Below are positions 43,407 to 53,714 of a stretch of 64,000 bases of DNA, piece by piece. The stretch's first letter is position 1. Each line of letters begins with the position of its first letter. Both the position numbers and the translations under genes were made by a program. The DNA lies in the NCBI GenBank assembly GCA_019044685.2, contig JAGTXX020000011.1, forward strand, positions 1,674,001-1,738,000. Direction: 5' to 3'. The stretch is from Nannochloris sp. 'desiccata' (taxonomy: Eukaryota > Chlorophyta > Trebouxiophyceae > Chlorellales > Chlorellaceae). The notes beneath the pieces were generated by a model that was not told where the DNA came from, ran no database searches, and was given only the letters and a program-made list of their open reading frames with translations.

Positions 43407-46400
43407 ATGTCTGGGCGCAGTAATAGAGAAAGGCGCAGTCTGCGGTCCGCCGCAGACCTTCAAGATCATCATGAAGATGATCAGGAGGTAACCACGTTCG
43501 TTTCAACCACTATTAGTTATTGCAATTTCTATGCTACAAATTTCCAACTTCTTGCCATTGATTCTGCAGATGGAGGACGATCCTCTTGCCACAGAGCCTG
43601 GGTCTCGCACTCGGAGACCTGCTGCCACAACCGCCACCGCTGGTGCTGCTACTGCTACTGAGCACGCCTATTTAGAGGATGAGCACGACGACGATGATGC
43701 TCCCGAAGAAAATGTCTGTGAAAGCGACGCTGAAGATGACTTGGAGCCATCAGAAAGCTCTGAAGAAGAAAAAGAAGAAGATGAGGATTATGATGAAGAT
43801 AATCACCGCTACAGCCGCCGTGTTCGCCAAACAGTCCAGCGCTTCACCCCTGGACGACCTAAGGGTGAAAACCGCCGCAGTGGAAGACATCCTCGCTCAT
43901 CTTTAGACGATATTGGGCAAGTAGCACAGCCTGGTGAACATTTTTCTCAAAGATATTCCTCTCGTCACCGCCGCACTGTCGATCGATTCAACCCTGTGGA
44001 AGGGCAACAGCATACTGGCGGTGGTGGTGGTAGTGGTGGTAGAAAAACCAGCAGGAGTCGCAGAGACAGCTCCCGTGCTGCGAAAAGAGCTCGTAGAGAA
44101 GGAGATTTTGGCTCCAGTGAAGAGGAAGAAGATGAAGATGATGGATCCACTGTGAGCGATCTCGATGTAGAGGATGAAGATGTCGTTGGTAGACGTACCT
44201 ATTCATTCCGTGATCGTGCTCAAGTAACCATCAAACCTGAGAAATCTGCTGCTCTTCAGCAACCGCAGGGTAATGGTGGTGGTGGTGTTGGTGGTGGCGA
44301 TCAAGATAGATTCGGTGGAGATAGAAGAAGAAGAGATCATCCTCGTCGCCGGACTGGAGGTGGCGGTGGCGGCGGAGCTCGGAATAGATTTAATGATGCC
44401 GATGAACTGCCATTTGCTCAAGGTTTCGGTGTTGGTACTGGTGTAGCTGGTGGCTTCGGGGCAGTTAATACTCCTGGTGGTGCAGTAGCAGCACCATGGG
44501 TCGTTGCTCTTAATGCTCTTGGCCTTGGCCCAGGTGCTGCTACAGGTGCCGTTGGTGGCAACGGTATTCATCCTTCTACTCACCCCAATGCAACCATTGC
44601 AGCAGCAGGGGGTGTGCGTGGTGGCCCAGGAGGTGGCCCAAACAACGCAAGTCTTGAAATTACCCCTCTGGAGGTAGACCCTAGTGTCTCCTTTGATCAT
44701 GTCGGGGGCTTGGAGCACTATGTTCGAGCGTTAAAGGAAATGGTCTTTCTTCCGCTTGTCTACCCAGAGTTATTCGAAAGATTCCACGTTACCCCTCCTC
44801 GTGGTGTCCTTTTCTATGGTCCTCCTGGTACAGGAAAGACTCTGGTCGCTAGAGCATTAGCTGCACATGCTTCAAAGGCGGCCGGGGGGCGTAAGGTCTC
44901 CTTCTTTATGCGCAAAGGAGCTGACGTTTTATCCAAATGGGTGGGTGAATCTGAACGACAATTACGGATGCTATTTGAAGAAGCACGTCGTCATCAGCCT
45001 TCGATTATCTTTTTTGATGAAATTGATGGCCTTGCACCCGTTCGGTCATCCCGCTCAGATCAAATTCACAACTCCATTGTGTCTACTTTACTTGCTTTAA
45101 TGGATGGATTAGATCCCCGTGGGCAAGTAGTTATTATTGGCGCGACCAATCGTGTTGATGCTTTGGATGGCGCTCTTCGTAGGCCTGGTCGCTTTGACCG
45201 AGAATTGCTCTTTCCGTTGCCTGGGCAGCAAGCTCGTAATGAAATTTTAAAAATTCATACAAAAAAATGGAGTGATCCACCTAGTAATGAGACTTTGGAA
45301 GAGCTCTCTGGTGCCTGCGTGGGCTATTGCGGTGCTGATTTGAAAGCCTTGTGCACGGAAGCGTCTTTGGCTGCTCTGAGAAGAAGGTACCCTCAAATTT
45401 ATGATTCCGAGCATAAATTGATGGTGGATCCTGGTCAAGTCAAGGTAGAAAAGACTGATTTCTTTACTGCGTTTCGCAATATCACTCCAGCATCACATCG
45501 TGCTGCTGCATCCTCTGGCCGGCCACTGCCGGCCAACGTGGCTCCAGCGTTACTTAGTCACTTGCAAGCTGCGTTAGGGCAGCTTCAAAGGGTTTTCCCA
45601 CCTGCTGCAGCGTGTTTGAGGGATGGCGGAGGTGCTAGACCTGGTGGTGCTGCAAGAGCAGTAGGTGGTTTGGCATCATTGTGCTTGCAGCGCCCTCGTC
45701 TACTGATTGCTGGCCCACCTGGCTCTGGTCAAGCTCACCTCGGCCCTGCATTGCTGTACGCTTTGGAAGGTCTGCAAACCCATTCTATTGGTTTGCCTTC
45801 TCTCCTCTCTGATGTGGGAGCACGCAGCCCTGAAGAAGCACTTGTCCACGCTGTGGCTGAAGCCCGACGCGCTGCGCCTGCTGTGCTCTACCTCCCCCAC
45901 TTGCAAGCCTGGTGGGATACCGCTCCTGGCTCTTTACGTGCTACATTATGGTCTCTTTTGGTTGACTTGCCTCCCGATTTGCCTCTTCTATTATTGGCAA
46001 GTGCGGATGTGGAGCCTTCAGAACTTGACAACGAGGCACGTGCTCTCTTTGGAGGAGCTGCTGGAGACGGAATTTATACTTTATCTGCTCCTACACACGA
46101 CCACCGCATTAAGTTTTTCGAACCCGTTTCAGCAGCTCTCATCATCCCTCCTCCTGATGACGAGACCACCAATACGGCAACAACTTCTGCACCTCAAGAA
46201 GAAACTTTACCTTTGGCTCCTGAAGCCTTCGCCGCAGAAGAAGCCGCTCGCCGTGAAGCTGCCGCTCTCTCAGCACGCAAAGCATACGAAGAAGACCAAG
46301 CCACGCTTCGAATTCTTCGTATGTCTTTGCGTTGGGTCCTCGATCGATTACTTCAAACCCGTCGATGGGAATCTTTCTATGAACCTGTGGACCCTTCTGA

Positions 46401-47427
46401 AGACCCTCAGTACTGGAAAATAGTCAAACAACCCATGGATTTGAGTACTTTACTTTCTCGGGTAGATCAAAGGAGGTATTCAACCCCTGCTCAGTTCCTT
46501 GCTGACGTGGCGCTCATCCCCGCGGGGGAACGACAATACTGGGCAGACCTTCCTGCTGGTGTAAAGCATATCAGTAGAGCCTGTGCTTTGGAAGATGAAG
46601 CCAGGGCTTTAGTGGATAGTGCAGTTTCTGCTGAGTTACGTGCGAAATTGGAAGGCATTTTGGCGAAAGGAGGACCTGCACCTGCGCCAGAAGGGTTGCA
46701 CGTTGCCATGGGCTTGCTCGAGGACGGCACACTGCCGCAGCCGCAGCGACAAGAAAGGCGTGGTAGTGGTTCAAACAAGAGAGCTGAAGAAAATGGAAAT
46801 ACTCGTAGAACCACAGCTCGGTTAGCTGGTAATGAAATTGATGCTCGGATTATCCATGTTGACCCTGAAGCGCAATTGAGAAGAATTAAAGCTTTGAAAA
46901 GAGGAGAAACAGCTGCTGCCAATGCCGCTGCTGCCGCTCAAGAGGCGGCTGAAGCTGCTGAGGTTGGCGGTGGTGAAGGTGAATGTGCTGCCAACTCTAA
47001 TGAACAAAATAACGAGCGGCTTCAAGGTAAACAATCTGTAGAAGCAGGTGCCCCAGTTTATAAAGTATTAGCTCCTCTCGACAATGTGGTGCAAGAAGGC
47101 GAGGGCGGTGCCATCTGCAAGCCTGTTGAAGAAACCTCCACTGCCGCAGATGCACAGGCTGTAAGCAAAGAAGCAACTATCTTGGTCCCTGCTGTCTCTG
47201 GAAAGCTTGCGATTACCGCAGCGCAAAAGCAAAGGATAGGGATGTTGCAAGCACTGTTCGCCGACCAGACTGACGGTGTATCTTTGGAGTCTTTGGAGGA
47301 AATTAATGCTCAGCTTGGCAGAATAGCATGGGAAAGACGTGGCGATAAAGATCGTGTGTCAGTGGCGGAGGCAGCAATCCGCGTTTCATATGACCTGAGT
47401 CGCAGACTTCAAGCGTCTGCTCATTAA
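43407..47427 (+). CDS. AAA+ ATPase with bromodomain, ATAD2/Yta7 family
   Basis: Exon 1 43407-43487 (MSGRSNRERRSLRSAADLQD..) and exon 2 43570-47427 (intron 82 bases, GTAACC...CTGCAG); 1312 residues. The N-terminal third is acidic (EEEKEEDEDYDED) with RRVRQTVQRF repeats and Gly-rich tracts, as in ATAD2 and Yta7. AAA1 is complete: GPPGTGKTLVARAL, IIFFDEIDGL (Walker B), GATNRVDALDGALRRPGRFD. AAA2 is degenerate: GPPGSGQAHLG lacks the Walker A lysine. The bromodomain (WVLDRLLQTRRWESFYEPVD, IVKQPMDLSTLLSRVD) has RQYWADL where the acetyl-lysine-binding Asn should be. The family removes or reshapes histone H3-H4 on chromatin. TGTAA lies 50 bases after the stop; convergent with SUVH. Confidence 0.92.
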
Positions 47428-47579
47428 AAAAGAACATCGGTAAAAAAACAATATTTGTTTTTTCTTTTCTTAAAGTTGTAAAAAGGTACAGTACGCATAT
47501 TTACAACTCATTAAATCTAGATTTTCCAAACCCCATCAATGAGTCAAGTAATCAATAAATTTTAATTAAGGTACCTCTT

Positions 47580-49841
47580 TTATTCTCCTAGCACACCTTG
47601 GCAATTCTCTGAGCCACACGCACATGGGACTACCTGACCACCTTCCTTGAAAAAATACCTCTGCCCATAATTATAACACAGTTCTACGCCCGGATCTATT
47701 TCTTGCACAGCCACAAACGCCACCCTATACCTCAGTGCACTACACCCTTGTGTTAACACGGGCTGCACCATCACATTGGGTGAACAAGAATGATTAAAAA
47801 ACCGCCCGATGTTGCCGCGAGTTTTGGCATCGAGAACTAGATGAGGTGCTTCTGGTGACTCCAAAAAGTCAATAGCGCTGTTTCTGTCATTGCATGAAGT
47901 TGTTCTGATGGCAGACGCAGGGACAGGAGGCAATGCTGCGTGTTCTTGTGGTGTCGTCGTCGGATCGGCCTTGATAATCAAAAAGTGATCTAGATCGAAT
48001 AAATAGGACTGATTATCTTTTCTAAGCTCTGCTTCAGCATTGGTCACAAGTTCCCCTTCATAGGTGGCGATGAGTTGACCGGGATGGAGTGTCTGCATGC
48101 AGCGGACACCCCACCCGCGACCGACTGTTCTGAAAATTTCAAGCGGAAGATTGATGCCGTTCGTCACCACTCTGTTCCCGGCACATTGGCTACTTGAACA
48201 AGCCAAAATCGTACTGCTGCTAGATGTACCAGCACCACTGGTAGTACCAGCAGCTTCTCTAGTAGTGCAGCAGCATTCCCACACCCCAAATGCATTTGTC
48301 GCTAACAAAAATCCTTCTCTATTATAAGAGTTCCACAAATGCTTTGGATGTTGTGCAGCGTATCTAATTCCGCACCACTGCCCATGGCCCGGCATCACAT
48401 TTAAAGCCGCCTCTGCGATTGCTTCAGCCCCCTTTGAGTCGAATACTTTAGATTCTTTGATAAATTGGAGATCTGTGGGTAGTACTGCACCATCTGCAGT
48501 TTCGTTGAATACTGGGATGGGCCAAACTTCGACCCCGGCAGCGAGATCTTCTATTAAAAGACCTTTTCTCGATCGTATCTCTTCCAGATATTCTTCTCTG
48601 TTTGGAGGACCAGGGATCGAAACTCCGTCAGCATCATGTTTTTCTGAAGATTTAGTAGTACTACGTTTCCGTTTTTGAGCAGGAGCAGATTTGGTTTTTG
48701 AAGGCGCTTTTGAACCTTTTTTCAACGCTCGTGGTCTACGTTGCCTTGGTTCTCCAACACTAGACTCTCTACCAGCAAGTTGAATGCTTTTAAAGCCACG
48801 TACGGCTAAGAATGTCACTTTTCTACATGCCTTGTAATGGCCAGGGATACCAACCATTGCAAATTTACAAACGAGTCGGCCACTCCTTCCCGGCATCAGC
48901 TCAGCCGATGTAACACAATACAATCCATCATAGGTGTATGAAATCTCGCCCTCTGGGCTTTTGGCACCACGCATGACACGTACAGGCACTCCTAGTTCAA
49001 AATTTCGTTTTAAAGCAGCGTTTCCAGAAGATTCAAAGGTTTGATCTTTGGCTTGCCGAACACCGCCTTCTACACGTCCTCCTTCTCCTGTGTAGTGTAA
49101 ATAATCCCCATGATCGTCATCATCTTCGTATTCACCGCTGAGGACGATAGCATACGCTGGTGCTTTCCCAGCAGCGTCAATTCCGCGGAAATATTGCTGA
49201 TGTGCCCCTGTAAGCCATAATTCCCCTCTGCCAATAAAGGCGTCACCTGGTTTGATCCCGGGAGGGTGGCCATGCTGACGTAGCCAAACAGGCCAGTTTG
49301 GGTACTGGGATTGCAGCTGTTTTACTGCTTTAATGTCTGGTTTGGCTTTAACGAGTGGTTTTTGGCGGGCGAGTTCAGTGTGGTAGAGTGTGCTGCGATG
49401 TTGGGCCGCAGCAGCGTCCTCGAGGCTAACCTCAAGTGGTGAAGAATAGGTGGTGAGGAGAGGCGCAGGGATTTGGGAGCGTAGAGATTCGAGCACAGCC
49501 GCTGGATTAGTTAGGTTCTTCATAGGGGGAAGTGGATTTGGTTGTTGCTGTGCTTGCTGTTGTGGTGGGGCTTCTTCTGCAGCTGACGCTTCGGCACTGG
49601 TTACCAACTGCTCCACTATAGAAGCAATATCAGCATCTCCATTTTCGGCAACTTCATTTTCCACACCATTCTCTGTATCAGGCACGTAGTTCATGAATGT
49701 CTGCGGCGGTGGTTCTTTCTGTTGTGCCGCGGCAAGACCGGCAACACTGGCAATTGAAAGGATACATTCTAGGGAGGTCTGCTCCCGCTCAGGGAGGTTG
49801 TTACGCACAAGGCCTCTGGGCAAATGAGAATATTCGCCCAT
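47580..49841 (-). CDS. SUVH-type histone H3K9 methyltransferase (SRA-SET)
   Basis: Single exon, 753 residues. An SRA/YDG domain at about residues 195-345 (GDAFIGRGELWLTGAHQQYF, YAIVLSGEYEDDDDHGDYLHYTGEG, VRVMRGAKS, TYDGLYCV) binds methylated DNA. A SET domain at about 545-745 has the cofactor motif GWGVRCMQTL, YEGELV, RFFNHSCSPN and the catalytic region VELCYNYGQRYFF. The post-SET CACGSENC is intact. Between SRA and SET the nine-Cys pre-SET is reduced to a few cysteines (WECCCTT..., CSSSQCAGN) in a Ser/Thr-rich stretch. A basic block (KKGSKAPSKTKSAPAQKRKR) precedes it, likely a nuclear localisation signal. N-terminus acidic and Gln-rich. Family role: H3K9me2 coupled to DNA methylation. Head-to-head with the ABC transporter gene. 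Confidence 0.9.
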   Translation of the reverse strand: MGEYSHLPRGLVRNNLPEREQTSLECILSIASVAGLAAAQQKEPPPQTFMNYVPDTENGVENEVAENGDADIASIVEQLVTSAEASAAEEAPPQQQAQQQPNPLPPMKNLTNPAAVLESLRSQIPAPLLTTYSSPLEVSLEDAAAAQHRSTLYHTELARQKPLVKAKPDIKAVKQLQSQYPNWPVWLRQHGHPPGIKPGDAFIGRGELWLTGAHQQYFRGIDAAGKAPAYAIVLSGEYEDDDDHGDYLHYTGEGGRVEGGVRQAKDQTFESSGNAALKRNFELGVPVRVMRGAKSPEGEISYTYDGLYCVTSAELMPGRSGRLVCKFAMVGIPGHYKACRKVTFLAVRGFKSIQLAGRESSVGEPRQRRPRALKKGSKAPSKTKSAPAQKRKRSTTKSSEKHDADGVSIPGPPNREEYLEEIRSRKGLLIEDLAAGVEVWPIPVFNETADGAVLPTDLQFIKESKVFDSKGAEAIAEAALNVMPGHGQWCGIRYAAQHPKHLWNSYNREGFLLATNAFGVWECCCTTREAAGTTSGAGTSSSSTILACSSSQCAGNRVVTNGINLPLEIFRTVGRGWGVRCMQTLHPGQLIATYEGELVTNAEAELRKDNQSYLFDLDHFLIIKADPTTTPQEHAALPPVPASAIRTTSCNDRNSAIDFLESPEAPHLVLDAKTRGNIGRFFNHSCSPNVMVQPVLTQGCSALRYRVAFVAVQEIDPGVELCYNYGQRYFFKEGGQVVPCACGSENCQGVLGE

Positions 49842-50195
49842 AACCCAAGACCAATAGTTTATCAGGTAGGCATAAAATCCTCAGTATTTCGAATTCTTAT
49901 AAAAGATTAGAAACCAGATGATCTTTAAAGACGAGATGAAACCTATGTATCTTATCTAGGCTCCACAAGTGATATGATCCAATTATCTAGGGTTAGTCCA
50001 GGTACTAATTATTTGATCAAAAATAGGGAAGGTTACGATGCTCTATGTTTCTTTTTCAAAAATAAGCTTTTCAAAAACTGAACTACCACCACAACCTCAA
50101 CTTTTATTGCTAAAATTGCCACACATTCCATCTCATACTAATTCTATGTAAACCCGCATTTAACAAGTTGCTAATTTTACCAAAACATTGCGAAA
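49842..50195. promoter_or_regulatory. Divergent promoter, SUVH / ABC transporter
   Basis: 354 bases between diverging start codons; nothing specific recognised. Confidence 0.5.
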
Positions 50196-52292
50196 ATGTA
50201 TACTTTGCAGAGAAATGGCATAGCGATTATGAAATGCCATGCCCATTGTTCTCCATATTTGCCATATAAATTGCCCACTGTTGGTCTTAAAACATCCACC
50301 AGCAACAATGTATTAAGATTAGCTAGCAGGCTGCCGCGCGGTGTTAGAAGATGTGGTCTTCCATCCATCCCGCCCCTGGCGGCAATAGCCTCTAGAGCAA
50401 AAGCTACCGCCACTGTTCTAGCTGCTTCCTACCAATCGAATAGTGATGAAGAAGTAGAACAGCTTGCCACTGAATTAACATGGAGAGATTTATGGGATTT
50501 GATGGCCCCAGACTGGCATCTTATTGCTGCCTGCGCACTTGCTACTGTTGTTTCTGTGGCCACCTCCGTCAGCGTCGCTCCTGCTCTAGGCCGTGTTATT
50601 GACGTCATTAGCGCACCAGGATCTACTGGAAGACAATTATCAACGTCTGTAGGAATTCTAGGTGCGATTTATATTACTTCAGCGGCTACATTAGCAGCAC
50701 AAGTTGCGCTGGCGACAGCGACAAGCGAGTCTCTTGCTGCTCGCCTTCGAAATAGACTCTTTCGCGCTCTTTTAAGTCGTTCTGCTGCATTTTACGATAC
50801 TGCACGTACTGGAGCGATGACATCATGGCTAGGACAGGATGTAGAAGTACTACAAACGACAGTAGCAAAGGTTTTAGGCTCGAGAGGACTCCGTTCAGTA
50901 TTGGAAACGGTCGGAGTCATAAGCGTCTTGGCCTGGCTTTCCTGGCCACTCGCTTTAGTGCTATTACTTGCAGCCCCGTTAATAGGTCCTCTCATAGCCG
51001 ATGTGACCATTCGTATTCGTGGTGCGTCACAGGAATCTCAAATTGCCGCAGCTGCTGCCGCTGCCGCTGCTGATGAAGCGGTTGAAAATATGCGAATTGT
51101 GCGTGCATTTGGAGCTGAAAGACGGCAATTAGAACGATATCAGAAGCTTATAGATGCAGCGTATGCCAAAGCGATGCGTGTCGTTAGATTACAAACTGTA
51201 TTAGATGTGTCAGGCAGAGCAAGAAACGCTCTTTGTGTTTTAATAACAATCGCCCTGGGTTCTCATTTGGCTTTAGCTAGTGAAATTACAATCGGGGTGT
51301 GTTATTCATTCTTTGTGTACAGCTTCACCTTTGCATTTGCATTGAGCAACGTGACAAGTACACTTGGTGAGCTCAGTAGGGCTGCAGGGACTGTAGCCAG
51401 AACGCTCTGGGTGCTCCGCAAATGTGAAGAGAATGATGATGAAGAAACTCTTGAAGGTTCCAATACTAATAAAACTATACCAGAAGCTAATTTTAACGGG
51501 GAAATTGAGTTTAAAGACGTTTCCTTTGAACATCCCGGAGGGTGGACAATGCAAAATATTAATTTTAAAATTCATGCTGGATCGACTTTGGCTTTGGTTG
51601 GACCTTCCGGAGGTGGCAAATCTACTATTGCAGCATTATTACTTGGTCTGTATGTACCCAAATCTGGTCAGATTTTAATAGATGGTGTTTCTTTGAGTGA
51701 TCTAGACATTTCTTGGTGGCGGCGGCAAGTAGGTGTTGTAGAGCAAGCGCCTGGGTTACTCAGTGGCCGTGTAGATGATGTGATTCGATACGGAAAGCCT
51801 GATGCGGGTGAAACAGAACTAAAGGAAGCATTAAAAGACGCACAGGCGACCTCTTTTGTCAACACTCTGCCCAGTGGCGGAAGCACCTTGCTCGGCGCTG
51901 GAGGTGTTGAGTTGAGTGGAGGGCAACGGCAACGTTTAGCGCTCGCTCGCGCACTGCTTTTACACCCTAAAGTCTTGGTATTAGATGAAGCAACATCTGC
52001 GTTGGATGTGGGCACTGAAAATGCAGTTGCTGAGGCTTTAGAAAGAAAGACGGAAAAAACAACGACACTGGTGATTGCTCATCGTTTGAGCACTGTACGT
52101 AGAGCAGATTGCATTGTAGTTGTTGCTGATGGACAAGTAATAGAATCTGGTGCACCTGGAGTGCTTGCGATGCGTGAAAATGGTGTGTATGCTCGCATGC
52201 TGGCTAGGAAATTTGAGAGGAGCTCCTCTGCGGGTGGTGAGATTGATGAAGATGGGTTGTTGGCTCAAGTAGTTGCTGTTGGGAATAATTAA
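50196..52292 (+). CDS. Half-size ABC transporter (ABCB/TAP type), likely plastid
   Basis: Single exon, up to 698 residues; ATGs at 50196 and 50229. The first about 85 residues (Arg/Ser/Thr-rich, few acidic residues: LKTSTSNNVLRLASRLPRGV) look like a plastid or mitochondrial transit peptide. A type I exporter membrane domain with about six helices follows (WHLIAACALATVVSVATSVS, YITSAATLAAQVALATATSE, VLAWLSWPLALVLLLAAPLI). The nucleotide-binding domain is complete: GPSGGGKST (Walker A), Q-loop VGVVEQAPGLLSG, signature LSGGQRQRLALARAL, LVLDEATSALD (Walker B, D-loop) and AHRLSTVRRA (H-loop). It should act as a homodimer. Plant relatives: ABCB26/TAP-like plastid proteins. Cargo unknown. Confidence 0.9.
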   Translation: MYTLQRNGIAIMKCHAHCSPYLPYKLPTVGLKTSTSNNVLRLASRLPRGVRRCGLPSIPPLAAIASRAKATATVLAASYQSNSDEEVEQLATELTWRDLWDLMAPDWHLIAACALATVVSVATSVSVAPALGRVIDVISAPGSTGRQLSTSVGILGAIYITSAATLAAQVALATATSESLAARLRNRLFRALLSRSAAFYDTARTGAMTSWLGQDVEVLQTTVAKVLGSRGLRSVLETVGVISVLAWLSWPLALVLLLAAPLIGPLIADVTIRIRGASQESQIAAAAAAAAADEAVENMRIVRAFGAERRQLERYQKLIDAAYAKAMRVVRLQTVLDVSGRARNALCVLITIALGSHLALASEITIGVCYSFFVYSFTFAFALSNVTSTLGELSRAAGTVARTLWVLRKCEENDDEETLEGSNTNKTIPEANFNGEIEFKDVSFEHPGGWTMQNINFKIHAGSTLALVGPSGGGKSTIAALLLGLYVPKSGQILIDGVSLSDLDISWWRRQVGVVEQAPGLLSGRVDDVIRYGKPDAGETELKEALKDAQATSFVNTLPSGGSTLLGAGGVELSGGQRQRLALARALLLHPKVLVLDEATSALDVGTENAVAEALERKTEKTTTLVIAHRLSTVRRADCIVVVADGQVIESGAPGVLAMRENGVYARMLARKFERSSSAGGEIDEDGLLAQVVAVGNN

Positions 52293-52366
52293 TAGCCCTT
52301 CTACTTCTTTATATTTGATTTTTTAAGTGATTAAAACGTGATTGTAAAAAGAGAAATGGCATTAAA

Positions 52367-53223
52367 ATGGAAGGTGGAGGTCTAGAACTGACTGGTTACT
52401 TCTCTCAAGTGAGGGGAAATGCCGTCGGGAGGCGGCGATGATAAAACTTTTCAAGGTTCCCAGCCTAGAGCGGCAGAACACAGATGGATCAAAAATAGCG
52501 CGATATACGCAGGTTTAGAAGTTACTTTGGGGAAAATCTCGGACAGGTTGAGGGAGATGCCATGTGACGATGTTCAACGATGGCATGCTCAGCTTAGGTT
52601 TTTACATGTAGCCCCGCCCACCTAGCCGCTGAGATTCAACTGCCATGAGTACAGCCGACCAAAAATGTAAAAAAAAAATAGATGTAGATAGACGGAAGCA
52701 TACAAAGCAGAAGAAAATTATGGCACGATTGAAGGTGCCACCTCCAAACAAACGATCCTTCTCCTTTGCAGTTGGTTACATAGCTATACACCGCCAGCCG
52801 GCGGCGTCTAAACACTTTTAAAGCTTCCCAGCTTGGTGCTGTAGAACACAATCCAAAAAAAAATGAAAACGACGAATTTTTTAAAAATTTATGAAACTGG
52901 TCGAATGAAAACTGCATCGTGGGCGAAATTTACGAAGATTTGTCTGCTATTTCGAAAGAGCATGGGTTCGAACCCCATCGTGATCAAATCATTCGATCGC
53001 GTGGCCGAGTGGTAAGCTATTGACATTCTATCGTCACCTCCCGTTCAGCGCCTATGGTAACTTTGTCGCTAACATGTATTCTTCACTTTCCCAATTTCAG
53101 GTTATGGCGGTAGCTTCAGGTACAATCTTTTTTACACTTTTCACTGGCTATACTATCCATTCTGGGTCGAGAGTCGTCTATCGAACAAGCTGGTTCCAAG
53201 CCAATCCATTAGTCAGAAAATAG
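52367..53223 (+). CDS. Small single-span membrane protein, tentative two-exon gene
   Basis: The secure part is the last exon, 53101-53223, after a good acceptor (CCCAATTTCAG): VMAVASGTIFFTLFTGYTIH (one membrane helix) then SGSRVVYRTSWFQANPLVRK. A first exon 52367-52408 (MEGGGLELTGYFSQ) ends at CAA|GTGAGG in phase 0, giving a 54-residue protein with one helix and a basic tail. The intron would be 692 bases and would contain the tRNA-like locus. An alternative short intron at 53057-53100 also preserves the frame. The shape suggests a small mitochondrial or plastid inner-membrane subunit; no family recognised. Confidence 0.4.
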
Positions 53224-53714
53224 TTCAACACCATCAATGCCGTCGCCCTGCCGGCGGAGCAGGCGGTTCCCCCCTTCTAAAACTTTCCTATCGCCTGCTC
53301 GTACACTTAAGGACCATGATGAATATCGATCAACATCATATTTACATCCCATAATGCAGCAGCTCTAGTGCACTAGTAGGCGCTACCACGCGCACCTACC
53401 CTCCACAGCTTTGGGAATATTGCTAGTTTTCTGGTCATAGTTTAGGTGCTGTGATGCTATAGCGGATGTTGAAGGGTAGTGACAGTATCACGTCTGGCCC
53501 GGGCAGAGCACTTTATCTCCCCCGCCTACCAATTTTAAAAATATTGAAAAATATTCAACGCCACTTTCTTTTAGTTCCTTGCCTGTGCTACTGCATTCTG
53601 ACTCGCTTTTATTCCAAACTAGATTTTTACCTACGCATTACATCTATCTTTACATTTTTTGTTCACCGAGTTGGGAACCTGTGAGAATAAAGAAGACGCC
53701 GCCGGCTGACGGCG
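52789..53714. repeat. Imperfect 21-bp GC-rich inverted repeat pair
   Basis: 52789-52809 and, inverted, 53694-53714 match at 19 of 21 positions, sharing CAGCCGGCGGCGTCT. They bracket the tRNA-like locus and the small-protein exon. No target duplication is visible outside them, so transposon ends are not established. A further GC-rich palindrome lies at about 53243-53266. Confidence 0.4.
52958..53023 (+). tRNA. Candidate circularly permuted tRNA gene (type II, Leu/Ser-like)
   Basis: The 3' half comes first. GCTATTTCGAAAGAGC can form a variable-arm hairpin, followed by a perfect T arm, ATGGG-TTCGAAC-CCCAT (52963-52979, canonical T loop), then CGTGATC and A. Nine bases further on GATCGCG pairs over seven positions (one G.T) with CGTGATC as an acceptor stem, and is followed by TGGCCGAGTGGTAAGC, a Leu/Ser-type D-arm start and A box. 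So B box, acceptor 3' strand, spacer, acceptor 5' strand, A box: the permuted order known from red algae and prasinophytes. I could not fold a convincing anticodon arm, and the D stem lacks one expected G, so it may be degenerate or hold an extra intron. Confidence 0.5.

Noticed and set aside
52789..53714. Terminal inverted repeats of a third transposon
   Set aside because: The inverted repeat is imperfect and no target site duplication is visible outside it, unlike the two hAT elements.
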